Position numbers and translations under genes: made by a program. A DNA stretch of 45,173 nucleotides, taken from NCBI RefSeq assembly GCF_025917275.1, contig NZ_JAOSHO010000006.1, forward strand, positions 1-45,173. Direction: 5' to 3'. Below the pieces are notes generated by a model. It saw only the letters and a list, made by a program, of their open reading frames with translations. It ran no database searches and was not told the origin of the DNA. Shown here piece by piece: positions 26,849-36,600 of the stretch. The stretch comes from Pseudomonas agronomica. GTDB lineage: Bacteria > Pseudomonadota > Gammaproteobacteria > Pseudomonadales > Pseudomonadaceae. Numbering within the stretch: the first letter of the stretch is position 1; the number at the start of each line of letters is the position of its first letter.

Positions 26849-28561
26849 TTGTTCGCCAACCTGCTGATCATTCTCGCCTCGTCCCTGGTGGTCATTGCCC
26901 TGTTCAGGCGCCTGCGCCTGCCACCGGTGCTGGGCTATCTGTGCGTCGGCCTGGCTGTCGGGCCCACTGCGCTGAACTGGGTGAATGACAGCGAAGAGCT
27001 GCCAGACCTGGCCGAGCTTGGGGTGGTTTTCCTGTTGTTTTCGTTGGGGCTGGAGTTCTCGCTGTCGAAAATGCTCGAACTGCGTCGGGTCGTGTTTGGC
27101 CTTGGAAGCCTGCAAGTTCTCTGCTCAGCCGCGCTGCTGGGCGTGCTGCTGGCAGGCAGCGGCGCTCCGCTGGCGGCGGCACTGCTACTCGGCGCAGGAC
27201 TGGCACTGTCTTCTACGGCCATTGTCAGCAAGGAGCTGTCCAGCCTGGGAGAGATTTTCAGCAGCCACGGCCAGAACGCCATCGGAGTGCTGCTGTTCCA
27301 GGACGTCGTCGCGGTATTGCTTTTGACCTTGGTGCCGGTGTTTGCCGGTAGCAGCGACAACGCCTGGTATTGGGCGTTACCGTTGACCTTGGGCAAGACG
27401 CTGGTGCTGTTCGGCGGCCTGTTGCTGGCCAGCCGGCTGCTGCTGCCGCGCCTGTTCCATGAAGTGGCGGCATCCCGCTCCGCGGAACTCTTCGTTTTAC
27501 TGGCCCTGGTGATCGTGCTGCTCACGGCGTGGCTTACCCACCTGCTCGGCCTGTCACCGGCCCTGGGAGCGTTCCTGGCTGGAATGCTGCTGGGTGAAAG
27601 CCATTATCGGCACCAGATCGAGGCGGACATACGCCCGTTCCGCGACATCCTGCTCGGGTTGTTCTTCGTCAGCATCGGCATGCTGATCGACCTGCAATTG
27701 TTCATGGACGATGGCCTGCTGATCCTGGGATTGACCCTCGGCTTGATGGCGATCAAGGGCTGCGTGGTTGCCGCCCTGGTGAAGTGGCGCGGCAGCGATG
27801 GCGAAACGGCGTGGCGCAGCGGCCTCGCCCTGTCCCAGGGCGGCGAGTTCTGTTTCGCCCTGATGGCATTGATGCAACAGAACCACCTCATGCCCGGCGA
27901 TATCGGCGGCCTGCTACTGGCCGCGACATTCTGCTCGATGCTGCTGACCCCACTATGCCTGCGCGCCGCGCCGGGCATAGCTGCCCGCCTGCACCGCAAA
28001 CCCAACGAAGAAGCGCAACTGGAGCAGATCAGCGAACTCAATGCAGGCCTGTCAGGCCACGTGGTCATTTGCGGGTATGGTCGCGTCGGCCAGTCCATTG
28101 GGCGTTTCCTACGCCGCGAGGGGCTGGAGTTCGTCGCCCTGGACGATGACCCGGTCATCATCCGGGAGGCCACTGCTGGCGAACATTGCGTGCATTATGG
28201 TGATTCACGCCGTGCGGACCTGCTTACCGCGGTCGGGCTCGGTCGCGCACGATTGGTGGTGATCGCGGTGGACAAGACAGACATCGCAATGGCGGTACTC
28301 AAGGAGGCCCGGCGGGTCAATTCGCATGTACCTGTCCTGGTGCGCACCCGCGACGACAGCCAACTGGCAGAATTGCAGGCCGCCGGAGCCACCGAAGTGG
28401 TCCCGGAACTGTTGGAGTCGAGCCTGATGCTCGCGTCCCATGCGCTGATCATGCTCGGGTTACCTGAACAGCGAGTCCGGCATCACGTGGATCAAGTCCG
28501 CCACGAGCGTTATGGGCTCCTGCACGGCTTTTATCCGGGCAACCAGGACAAGGAGCCGTGA
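26849..28561 (+). CDS. CPA2-family cation:proton antiporter (KefB type) with TrkA-N domain
   Basis: 570 residues from a TTG at 26849 with GGAG 7 bases upstream; conservation begins at FANLLIILASSLVVIALF, right after this start. About twelve membrane helices span residues 1-390 (Na_H_Exchanger), including the core LGLSPALGAFLAGMLLGES. A regulatory Rossmann domain follows at about 405-520: HVVICGYGRVGQSIGRFL, the NAD(H)/nucleotide-binding motif. KefB/KefC proteins of this build export K+ in exchange for protons, in E. coli gated by glutathione adducts. No KefF/KefG-like partner is adjacent, so gating is unclear. Inner membrane. Converges with amt, only 6 bases between stops. Confidence 0.92.
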   Translation: MFANLLIILASSLVVIALFRRLRLPPVLGYLCVGLAVGPTALNWVNDSEELPDLAELGVVFLLFSLGLEFSLSKMLELRRVVFGLGSLQVLCSAALLGVLLAGSGAPLAAALLLGAGLALSSTAIVSKELSSLGEIFSSHGQNAIGVLLFQDVVAVLLLTLVPVFAGSSDNAWYWALPLTLGKTLVLFGGLLLASRLLLPRLFHEVAASRSAELFVLLALVIVLLTAWLTHLLGLSPALGAFLAGMLLGESHYRHQIEADIRPFRDILLGLFFVSIGMLIDLQLFMDDGLLILGLTLGLMAIKGCVVAALVKWRGSDGETAWRSGLALSQGGEFCFALMALMQQNHLMPGDIGGLLLAATFCSMLLTPLCLRAAPGIAARLHRKPNEEAQLEQISELNAGLSGHVVICGYGRVGQSIGRFLRREGLEFVALDDDPVIIREATAGEHCVHYGDSRRADLLTAVGLGRARLVVIAVDKTDIAMAVLKEARRVNSHVPVLVRTRDDSQLAELQAAGATEVVPELLESSLMLASHALIMLGLPEQRVRHHVDQVRHERYGLLHGFYPGNQDKEP

Positions 28562-28567
28562 TACCGA

Positions 28568-29776
28568 TCAGTCCAGGTTGACCGCGCCGATCTTGTGAAT
28601 CGACAGGTCCGCGCCGTAATACTCTTCTTCCTGTGTCAGACGCAGCCCCAGCAAAGCCTTGATCGTCCCGTACACCGCGAACCCGCCAACCAGTGCAATA
28701 CCGACGCCTAGCGCGGTACCGATCAGTTGGCTGGCCAGGCTCACCCCGCCCAGGCCGCCCATGGCCTGCTGGCCGAAGATCCCGCAGGCGATACCGCCCC
28801 AGACACCGCAAAGGCCATGCAACGGCCAGACACCCAGCACGTCATCGATTTTCCATTTGCCTTGGGCCGCCGTGAAACACCACACAAACAGAGCACCAGC
28901 AATCGCGCCGGTCGCCAGCGCTCCAATCGGGTGCATCAAGTCGGAGCCCGCGCAGACCGCCACCAAGCCAGCCAACGGTCCGTTATGCAGGAAGCCCGGG
29001 TCGTTGCGCCCGACGACCAACGCCGCCACGGTCCCGCCCACCATCGCCATCAATGAATTGACCGCCACCAATCCGCTCACACCAGGCAACGTCTGGGCGC
29101 TCATCACGTTGAAGCCGAACCAGCCGACGATCAGGATCCACGAACCCAACGCCAGGAACGGAATGCTCGACGGGGCGAATGCCACCAGGCGCCCGTCCCG
29201 GTAACGCCCGTTACGCGGTCCGAGCAGAAGGACAGCGGCCAACGCCAGCCAGCCCCCCATGGCGTGGACCACCACGGAACCGGCAAAGTCATGAAAACTG
29301 GCACCAAAATGGCTTTGCAGCCAAGCTTGCAGGCCGAAGTTGCCGTTCCAGGCCACGCCTTCGAAAAATGGATAGACAAACGCCACGATCAGCACCGTGG
29401 CGCACAGTTGCGGTGCGAAGCGAGCTCGCTCGGCGATACCACCGGAAATAATGGCCGGGATCGCAGCGGCAAATGTCAGCAGAAAGAAAAATTTCACCAA
29501 GCCATAGCCGTGGTCCGCGGCAAGGGCCGCCGCCGGTTGCACAAACGTCACGCCATAGGAAACCCAATAACCGATGAAAAAATAGGCCAGGGTCGAGACA
29601 GCAAAATCACTGAGGATCTTTGATAGCGCGTTGACCTGGTTCTTTTGCCGGACCGTTCCGACTTCCAGGAACGCAAACCCGGCATGCATGGCTAGGACCA
29701 TGACAGCACCGAGCAGGATGAACAGCGTGTTGGAACTATGGACCAGACTGTCCACGGCGCTTTGCATATTTTCCAT
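28568..29776 (-). CDS. amt: Ammonium transporter Amt
   Basis: 402 residues, normal length for the Amt/MEP/Rh family of ammonium channels. Eleven or so membrane segments. Family marks are the EVGTVRQKNQVNALSK loop, DFAGSVVVHAMGGW with the first pore His, and VWPLHGLCGVWGG with the second pore His. No glnK gene is adjacent, so this is not the standard glnK-amtB pair. Start ATG at 29776 with a poor ribosome-binding site. Inner membrane. Confidence 0.94.
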   Translation of the reverse strand: MENMQSAVDSLVHSSNTLFILLGAVMVLAMHAGFAFLEVGTVRQKNQVNALSKILSDFAVSTLAYFFIGYWVSYGVTFVQPAAALAADHGYGLVKFFFLLTFAAAIPAIISGGIAERARFAPQLCATVLIVAFVYPFFEGVAWNGNFGLQAWLQSHFGASFHDFAGSVVVHAMGGWLALAAVLLLGPRNGRYRDGRLVAFAPSSIPFLALGSWILIVGWFGFNVMSAQTLPGVSGLVAVNSLMAMVGGTVAALVVGRNDPGFLHNGPLAGLVAVCAGSDLMHPIGALATGAIAGALFVWCFTAAQGKWKIDDVLGVWPLHGLCGVWGGIACGIFGQQAMGGLGGVSLASQLIGTALGVGIALVGGFAVYGTIKALLGLRLTQEEEYYGADLSIHKIGAVNLD

Positions 29777-30115
29777 GGGTATTGGCAGACCTGAAAAAGT
29801 TGAAAAAGCACCGAAGCGGTTCGTTTCGCGCCGTCATCGCACCAAATTAAGACAATTCGCCTATCTCCCGAAGGCGATCGAACCGTCTTGGTGCATGACA
29901 ACTGGCAAACCGAGGTCCTGCTTCGTCGTGCTTTGCGTTTTTTGATTTTCTGGATCAAGGTTTTAGGGCGCTCGCCCAGCTTCAGCGCACTGGCGCAGGC
30001 TCACGCACCAGTACATGGCAAAAAGCCGAGCAAAAGTTGTACCAGCCAGTTTCACTGAACCTTCCTGCATGGCTCATACTCGAACGCTTCAGACGTCACC
30101 TACGGAGATCCACCC
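29777..30115. other. Divergent intergenic region, amt / DUF883 gene
   Basis: 339 bases between divergent genes. Two NtrC-like half-sites face each other, GCACCA at 29839-29844 and TTGGTGC at 29888-29894. A weak GG-N10-GC arrangement occurs on the minus strand at 29845-29830. They hint at nitrogen control of amt but neither is a full consensus. An inverted TTGAT/ATCAA pair is at 29942-29958. The plus-strand side ends in CGGAGATCC, the ribosome-binding site of the next gene. Confidence 0.35.
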
Positions 30116-30430
30116 ATGGCCAGAACCCAGGCAAAGACCGCTCAAGAAACGCTGATGGAAGACTTTCAGACGCTGGTCAGCGATACCGAGCGACTGCTGG
30201 ATCACACCGCGACCCTGGCGGGCGACCAGGCTGACGAATTGCGCAGCCAGATCCACGAAACCCTGTTGCGCGCCCGCGAAACGCTCAAGCTGACCGAAGA
30301 ATCCGTGCGCGAGCGCGGCCAGGCCGCCGTGATCGCCACCGAAGAATATGTGCAGGCCAATCCTTGGCAGTCGGTTGGCATTGCCGCAGGCGTTGGCTTC
30401 TTGATCGGATTGCTGGCGACACGGCGCTAA
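30116..30430 (+). CDS. DUF883 (ElaB/YqjD-type) tail-anchored protein
   Basis: 104 residues from the ATG at 30116, with CGGAG upstream. A helical charged region (about 1-80) precedes a single C-terminal membrane helix with the family ending GVGFLIGLLATRR. E. coli YqjD and ElaB, of the same family, anchor to the inner membrane by this tail and bind ribosomes in stationary phase. Its stop overlaps the next start (TAATG). Corresponds in order to P. aeruginosa PA3040 as I recall. Confidence 0.92.
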   Translation: MARTQAKTAQETLMEDFQTLVSDTERLLDHTATLAGDQADELRSQIHETLLRARETLKLTEESVRERGQAAVIATEEYVQANPWQSVGIAAGVGFLIGLLATRR

Positions 30431-30822
30431 TGATGGGTATCGACGAATCCGGCTCGTCCGAAACGGGCACAAAACCTACAGCACGACGCCTGGGCGCGGC
30501 ATTCCTCGGATTGCTGCACAGTCACGTCGAATTGTTCGGCATCGAACTGCAGGAACAGAAGGCCCGTACCGTCAGCCTGTTGTTATTTGCCGGCCTGGCG
30601 CTGGTTTTTGGCTTGCTGCTGCTGGTTGGACTGTCAGCCCTCGTGCTGATCCTGGTGTGGGACACCTACCGCCTGGCAGGGATCATTGGCCTTTGTCTGT
30701 TTTACCTGCTGGCGGCGTTGTTTTGCGGGCTTCGGCTCAAGGCAGCGATCTACGACGAATCCTCACCGTTCCACGCCACCCTCGAAGAATTGGCCAATGA
30801 CCGGGAGCGCCTGTTGCCATGA
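30430..30822 (+). CDS. Phage_holin_3_6-family (YqjE-type) membrane protein
   Basis: 130 residues. Two close hydrophobic segments at about 50-75 (VSLLLFAGLALVFGLLLLVG) and 82-105 lie between a charged N-terminus and a soluble tail. This is the YqjE-like family that regularly follows DUF883 genes; the holin name comes from profile similarity only and no phage genes are nearby. Start ATG at 30430 overlaps the previous stop. ATGA overlap with the next gene. Confidence 0.88.
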   Translation: MMGIDESGSSETGTKPTARRLGAAFLGLLHSHVELFGIELQEQKARTVSLLLFAGLALVFGLLLLVGLSALVLILVWDTYRLAGIIGLCLFYLLAALFCGLRLKAAIYDESSPFHATLEELANDRERLLP

Positions 30823-31154
30823 GCCTGCCCGATATTCCTCAAGCCCGTACCCGACAGGAGATGCGCAAGGCGCTGGTGCGTTTGCGCATGGAGATGCACC
30901 GCCAGGAGATTCGCCAGGAAACGCGGCAACTTCTGCACCCGCTGCAACGGGTGCGGGGGTTTACGCAAAGTTGGCACGAGGGCTTCGGGCTCAAGCATGC
31001 CTCGCTTTGGGGCGTTGCCGCAGTCTCTTTGCTGGGTTTCCTCGGCGGCAAGCGAACCCGACGCGGCCGTCCTGGGGGCTTGTCGCGCCTGATCCGGCTG
31101 GCAACGACGCTGCTTCCGCTGATCAAGCTGGCCAAGAGTACGCGTAAACCCTGA
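30819..31154 (+). CDS. Small basic protein, third gene of the DUF883 operon
   Basis: 111 residues, starting in an ATGA overlap with the holin-family gene. The N-terminal half is a charged, probably helical stretch rich in Arg, Gln and Glu (about 5-45). A hydrophobic segment (about 62-77, SLWGVAAVSLLGFLGG) and a basic tail follow. Function unknown; position matches the YqjK-like third gene of such operons and PA3042 as I recall. Three overlapping genes imply one translationally coupled unit. Confidence 0.82.
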   Translation: MSLPDIPQARTRQEMRKALVRLRMEMHRQEIRQETRQLLHPLQRVRGFTQSWHEGFGLKHASLWGVAAVSLLGFLGGKRTRRGRPGGLSRLIRLATTLLPLIKLAKSTRKP

Positions 31155-31302
31155 TGCTGCTCGACGGGCCCTTCTCATCGAACGGCCCGATTCGACTGTC
31201 AACGCAACACCCTGGCACAACTGATCGCATCCCTCAGGCCTTGCAGGACACCGCGCGAACCGGGAAGCTAGGGCATCGACTCAACAAACGGAGCAACCGG
31301 CC

Positions 31303-32631
31303 TTGGATTGGCACACCCTGCTGACGCGCGAACGCCTGGGAAAAACGCTGCACAGTCCGGAAGAACTGGGCCGCAGTCCATTTCACAAAGACCATGACCG
31401 CATTATCTTTTCAGGTGCATTCCGTCGCCTTGGGCGCAAGACCCAGGTGCACCCGGTCTCCAGCAACGATCATATCCATACGCGCCTGACCCATTCGTTG
31501 GAGGTCAGCTGCGTCGGTCGCTCGCTCGGCATGCGCGTCGGGGAGACCATCCGTAGCGCGCTGCCTGACTGGTGTGAACCCAGCGACCTGGGCATGGTCG
31601 TGCAATCGGCCTGCCTGGCCCACGATATAGGGAACCCGCCGTTCGGGCACTCCGGCGAGGACGCCATCCGCTATTGGTTCCAACAGGCAGCAGGGCGTGG
31701 CTGGCTTGATGCGATGAGCGAGGCCGAGCGTAACGACTTCCTGAACTTCGAAGGCAACGCCCAGGGGTTCCGGGTGCTCACCCAGCTTGAATACCATCAG
31801 TTCGACGGCGGCACCCGGCTCACCTATGCGACGTTGGGCACTTACCTGAAGTATCCCTGGACAGCCCGTCACGCCGACTCCCTGGGCTATAAGAAGCACA
31901 AGTTCGGCTGCTATCAGAGCGAACTACCCCTATTGGAGCAAATCGCCCACAAACTTGGCCTGCCGCAGATCGAGGATCAACGCTGGGCAAGGCATCCGCT
32001 GGTCTACCTGATGGAGGCCGCCGATGACATCTGTTACGCGCTGATCGACCTGGAAGATGGCGTGGAAATGGACCTGCTGGAATATTCCCAGGTGGAATCG
32101 CTGCTGCTGGACCTGGTCGGAGACGATCTGCCGGAGACCTATCGCCAGCTTGGACCATTGGATTCCAGGCGGCGAAAACTGGCTATCCTGCGCGGCAAGG
32201 CCATCGAACACCTGACCAACGCCGCAGCCCGTGCGTTCGTCGAACAACAGGATGCGCTGCTGGCCGGCACACTGCAGGGCGACCTCGTGGAGCATATGCA
32301 CGGGCCGGCCAAGCGCTGCGTGTTGAATGCCAAGGACATGGCTCGCAAGAAAATATTCCAGGACAAGCGCAAGACGCTCAACGAGATCGGCGCCTACACC
32401 ACGCTGGAGATCCTGCTCAACGGTTTTTGCGGTGCCGCCCTCGAACAACACGGGGGCCGAACGCCCTCATTCAAGAATCGCCGGATCCTCGACCTGCTGG
32501 GCAACAACGCCCCCGATCCTGACGGGCCGCTGCACGGCGCTTTCCTGCGGATGATTGATTTCATCGCCGGCATGACTGACAGCTACGCCAGCGAAATGGC
32601 CCAGGAAATGACCGGTCGCACTCGCCAATGA
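31303..32631 (+). CDS. dgt: Deoxyguanosinetriphosphate triphosphohydrolase-like protein (dNTPase)
   Basis: 442 residues from a TTG at 31303 with GGAG upstream. HD-superfamily enzyme that hydrolyses dNTPs to deoxynucleoside and triphosphate. The HD metal site is visible: [10 protein letters not shown], then [19 protein letters not shown], and Asp in [16 protein letters not shown]. Length fits the shorter type-1 dGTPase-like family rather than E. coli Dgt (about 505). It follows the DUF883 operon by 148 bases with no terminator visible. In P. aeruginosa the same neighbour order (PA3042-PA3043) is found as I recall. Followed by a hairpin at 32658-32685. Confidence 0.93.
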   Translation: MDWHTLLTRERLGKTLHSPEELGRSPFHKDHDRIIFSGAFRRLGRKTQVHPVSSNDHIHTRLTHSLEVSCVGRSLGMRVGETIRSALPDWCEPSDLGMVVQSACLAHDIGNPPFGHSGEDAIRYWFQQAAGRGWLDAMSEAERNDFLNFEGNAQGFRVLTQLEYHQFDGGTRLTYATLGTYLKYPWTARHADSLGYKKHKFGCYQSELPLLEQIAHKLGLPQIEDQRWARHPLVYLMEAADDICYALIDLEDGVEMDLLEYSQVESLLLDLVGDDLPETYRQLGPLDSRRRKLAILRGKAIEHLTNAAARAFVEQQDALLAGTLQGDLVEHMHGPAKRCVLNAKDMARKKIFQDKRKTLNEIGAYTTLEILLNGFCGAALEQHGGRTPSFKNRRILDLLGNNAPDPDGPLHGAFLRMIDFIAGMTDSYASEMAQEMTGRTRQ

Positions 32632-32657
32632 AATGACCCGGCCAGCGACCGGAATCC

Positions 32658-32685
32658 TGCGGGAGCGAGCAGTCGCGCTCCCGCA
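32658..32685. terminator. GC hairpin after dgt (terminator- or REP-like)
   Basis: Perfect 10-base arms TGCGGGAGCG and CGCTCCCGCA around an 8-base loop, without a good T-tract. The GGGAGCGAGC core resembles the REP arms at 12264-12332, so it may be a degenerate REP acting as a terminator. The rest of the gap 32686-32994 is AT-richer and promoter-like, leading into the response regulator gene; it includes the heptamer TAGGAAA at 32890-32896. Confidence 0.55.
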
Positions 32686-32994
32686 ATCGGTGGTTTTACC
32701 GTCTTCCAATAAACAGTTTCCAATGGCTTGGAAATCGCTGGCGAGCGGCTGGAAATAGCTGAAGATTGCATCCCTGCTTAGTTTCGCCATATGACGATAC
32801 ATACACAGACCGGAAGATAAACATCCCCTTCCCACGCTACCCGCCTACTAATTGGCTAAGCACATCGTGTTATCTCGCCTCTTTTTTTGTAGGAAAGTTC
32901 TGAAATTGATCAGGCATGCCCCGTCTCCTCGTACGAGCCGGCCTTAACTGGGCTAAGGTGCGCGCTTTATTTAAGCTTGCAGGGGACTTTATTC

Positions 32995-33621
32995 ATGAAC
33001 TCCGTTTTCATTGTCGACGATCATCCGGTCATCCGCCTCGCCGTTCGAATGCTGCTGGAGCATGAAGGTTATAAAGTCGTAGGGGAAACTGACAACGGCG
33101 TCGATGCGATGCAAATGGTGCGCGAATGCATGCCCGACCTGGTCATCCTGGATATCAGCATTCCCAAACTTGATGGATTGGAAATACTTTCACGCTTCAA
33201 TGCCATGACCACGCCGCTCAAGACATTAGTGCTGACGGCGCAATCCCCAACGCTCTTCGGCATTCGCTGCATGCAATCCGGCGCCTCCGGCTACGTTTGC
33301 AAGCAGGAAGACCTCAGCGAACTCGTCAGCGCAATAAAGGCCGTATTGTCCGGCTACAACTATTTCCCCAGCCAGGCACTCACGCCCGTCTCCCATGACG
33401 ATCCCCGCAGTATCGAGCTGGATCTTTTCAAGAGTGTCAATGACCGCGAGTTGATGGTTCTGCAACTTTTTGCCCAAGGCCGCACCAACAAGGAAATAGC
33501 CAAGGGTATGTTCCTGAGCAATAAAACAGTCAGCACCTATAAAAAACGGCTCATGCAAAAACTTAAAGTTAAGTCCTTGGTAGACCTGATTGAAATGGCA
33601 AAGCGAAACTCGCTGGTGTGA
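32995..33621 (+). CDS. rocA2: BvgA/RocA-like response regulator
   Basis: 208 residues from the ATG at 32995, with AGGGGA upstream. Receiver domain with VDDHPVIRLAVRMLL and phosphoacceptor Asp53 in VILDISIPKLDG, then a LuxR-type helix-turn-helix (NDRELMVLQLFAQGRTNKE, FLSNKTVSTYKKRLMQKLKV). It overlaps the BvgS-type kinase gene by 4 bases (GTGA) and is its expected partner. The dgt-regulator-kinase neighbourhood is that of P. aeruginosa PA3043-PA3045 (rocS2/rocA2), which influences fimbrial cup genes and antibiotic tolerance; the name rests on this synteny and domain type, not a tree. Confidence 0.82.
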   Translation: MNSVFIVDDHPVIRLAVRMLLEHEGYKVVGETDNGVDAMQMVRECMPDLVILDISIPKLDGLEILSRFNAMTTPLKTLVLTAQSPTLFGIRCMQSGASGYVCKQEDLSELVSAIKAVLSGYNYFPSQALTPVSHDDPRSIELDLFKSVNDRELMVLQLFAQGRTNKEIAKGMFLSNKTVSTYKKRLMQKLKVKSLVDLIEMAKRNSLV

Positions 33622-36600
33622 GAAACAATAGGATGCTCAATCGCATAAGCAACTATCTTCTGCTGTTAGGCGCAGGGTTATATGCGCAAATGCTCATGGC
33701 AACGCCAAATATGCCCCAGCGCTACGCGCTATTGAGTCGCGCGACGATGGACCCTATCGAAATCCGTCTCGATGAGACCCAACGTGCCTGGCTGCAAGGT
33801 CGTCAAGAATTGATCCTCGGAACCTCCGCGCCGGATTATCCGCCCTTCGACCGTTCTACCAACGGGAGCGACTATGAAGGCATGACTGCCGATTATGCGG
33901 GCCTCATCGCCAAGGCGACCGGCCTGCCCATGAAAGTCCTGCGCTTCGCCTCACGCGAGGCCGCCATCGCCGCGCTCAAGCATGGGCAAATCGACCTGCT
34001 CGGCAGTGCCAACGGTTTCGAAGCCCGAAGCACCGGCATCATCCTGTCGACCCCCTATGCCGTGGATCAACCGGTCCTGGTCACCCGAACGAGTGAAAGC
34101 AGGCCCCTGACTGACGATCTCGAAGGGCTGCGGTTGAGCATGGTCTATCACTACCTGCCCCTGCACGAAATCGAAAAGCTGTACCCCAAAGCGTCTATCA
34201 CCGCCTACCCCTCCTACCAGAACGCCATCAATGCGGTCGCCTTCGGGCAGGCCGATGTCTTTCTCGGCGATACCATTTCCACCCGTTACATGATCAACAA
34301 GGGGTACTTGAGTAATATCCACATGGCCAGCTTCGCAAAACACGAGTCTTCCGGATTCGCCTTCGCGCTGCGACACAACAGCACCCGGTTGCTGGAGATC
34401 ATTAACGCCACGCTCAACCAGATTCCCATCGCCGAACAGACGGCTATTTCCAAGCGCTGGAGTGCAGGTAGCGACCTGTACCTCTCGGATCACCAGATTC
34501 AACTGTCCGACCGAGAACAACGCTGGCTGGCCCAACATCCCACCATTCGGGTAGCAGTGAACGAAACCTTCGCCCCGTTTACCTTCTTCGACCCGGACGC
34601 CGATTTTCGCGGCATCAGCGCCGACTTGCTTGAGTTGGTCAAGCTGCGAACCGGCCTGCGCCTGGACATTCAACGTCATCGCACCGACGAGGACATGATC
34701 GCCGCAGTCCTGAACGGCCAGGCGGATGTCATTGCCGCGCTCTCGCCAAGCCGCAAACGACAACAACTGCTGAGATTAAGCCGGCCTTATATGGACAGTT
34801 CCTTCGTCCTGCTGACGCGCAAGCAGTCCAGCACCCCGGCGACACTGGATCAGTTCGCGGGCAAGAGCCTGGCGATCGCCAAAGGCAACCCCATCATCGA
34901 TTGGCTACGCAGCCAATACCCCGGCCTGCGAGTCATCGAAACCGCCGACTCGCTGAGCGCCGTCCAGTTGCTTGCCCAAGGGCAAGCCGATGGCAGCGTG
35001 AACTCCCTGGTCATGGCCAATTACTTCATGTCCTCCCATACCTTGCGGGACACGTTGCAAATCAGCAGCACCGTGGGCACCCAGCAGGCAATGTTCTCCC
35101 TGGCCGTCGGAAAAGACGCCACGGAACTCAATTCCATTCTCGACAAAGCCCTGACCAGCATTGACCCCGACGAGTTGGGCGTCATCAACAACCGTTGGCG
35201 TGGCTACGTCCCGGCGTCAGAGGCGGCCTGGCGCACCTATAATCGCCTGTTCCTCCAGGTCGCCGCGGGCGCTGGCCTGCTACTCCTGCTCTCACTGGCC
35301 TGGAATGCCTACATGCGGCGCCAGATCAGGCAACGACAAATGGCAGAACTGGCGCTCAATGACCAGCTCGAGTTCATGCACGCCCTGCTCAACGGCACGC
35401 CCCACCCGATCTATGTACGGGATCGCAACGGTTTCCTGCAAAGCTGCAACGACAGCTACCTTGAAACATTCAATGCAAGACGCGAGGAGGTCATTGGCAA
35501 GAACGTCATGCCCGGTACCATGAGCAACGCCTTCGAAGCGCGGGAATATCAGATGGATTATCAACGCGTGATGGCCGAAGGCGTCCCCCTGATCGTTGAT
35601 CGGCCGCTGCACATCGGTGACAGGAAGCTCACTATCTACCACTGGATCCTCCCCTACCGAAATTCGGCGGCACAGGTACAAGGCATCATCGGCGGCTGGA
35701 TCGACATCAGCGAACGGCGAGCGCTGTTCGACGAACTGCGTGCCGCCAAGGAGCAGGCCGAGAATGCCAACCGGGCCAAAAGTACCTTCCTGGCGACCAT
35801 GAGCCATGAAATCCGCACACCGATGAACGCCGTGATCGGCATGCTCGAGCTCGCCCTCAAGCACGCCGACAAAGGCCAGGTGGACCGCTCGGCAATAGAG
35901 GTCGCGTACGAGTCGGCCTCCGGCATGCTGGAGCTGATCGGCGATATTCTCGACATCGCCCGTATCGAATCAGGCCATCTGAGCCTGGCGCCCGAACGTG
36001 TCGACCTGAGAGCCCTCTTGCAGTCGGTCGTTCGCGTGTTCGCGGGATTGGCCCGGCAGAAGAACCTGGCGTTGTCGTTGCACTTCGAGCCTGCCGAAGG
36101 CAATCCGAACGTGCACATCGACCCATTGCGATTCAAGCAGGTCATCTCGAACCTGATCAGCAACGCCCTGAAATTCACCGAGTTGGGTGAGGTCAAGGTG
36201 AGCGTGAAACTGTCACCCACCGTGCACGAAGGGACGCTGCACCTGCAATTGGAGGTCAGCGACAGCGGCATCGGCATCAGCCCGGCGGACCTGGGGCGGC
36301 TGTTCGAGCCGTTCGCCCAGGCCGATAACAGCAGCCGGATGGCGCGCAAGGGCGCGGGCCTGGGCCTGGTGATCAGCCGCCACCTCTGTCGGATGATGGG
36401 GGGCGATCTGCGGATGGACAGCCAGCCAGGCGTTGGCACCCAGGTCCGGGTCTCCTTGCAACTGGCCGCCCTGCCGGGCGCCCCGGCACGCCCTGACGCC
36501 GAACCCATGATCGAAACCGCCGCCTGCGCATTGCGCGTCCTGGTCGTGGACGATCATCCGGCGAATCGCCTGCTGATGTCCCAGCAATTGGAATACCTCG

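Noticed and set aside
26660-27115. N-terminal extension of the glutaredoxin-like frame to 27115
   Set aside because: The extension lies antisense to the kefB-like gene and shows no domain; conservation starts at the ATG 26659.
29830-29845. Sigma54 promoter for amt on the minus strand
   Set aside because: GG and GC have the correct 10-base spacing, but most other consensus positions are missing; kept only as a hint in the intergenic entry.
29942-29958. TTGATTTTCTGGATCAA as an ANR/FNR box
   Set aside because: The arms fit but the centre is 7 bases, whereas ANR sites have TTGAT-N4-ATCAA.
30430-30822. Prophage remnant suggested by the holin-family name
   Set aside because: No phage genes, integrase or attachment repeats are nearby; the family is a chromosomal YqjE-like membrane protein.
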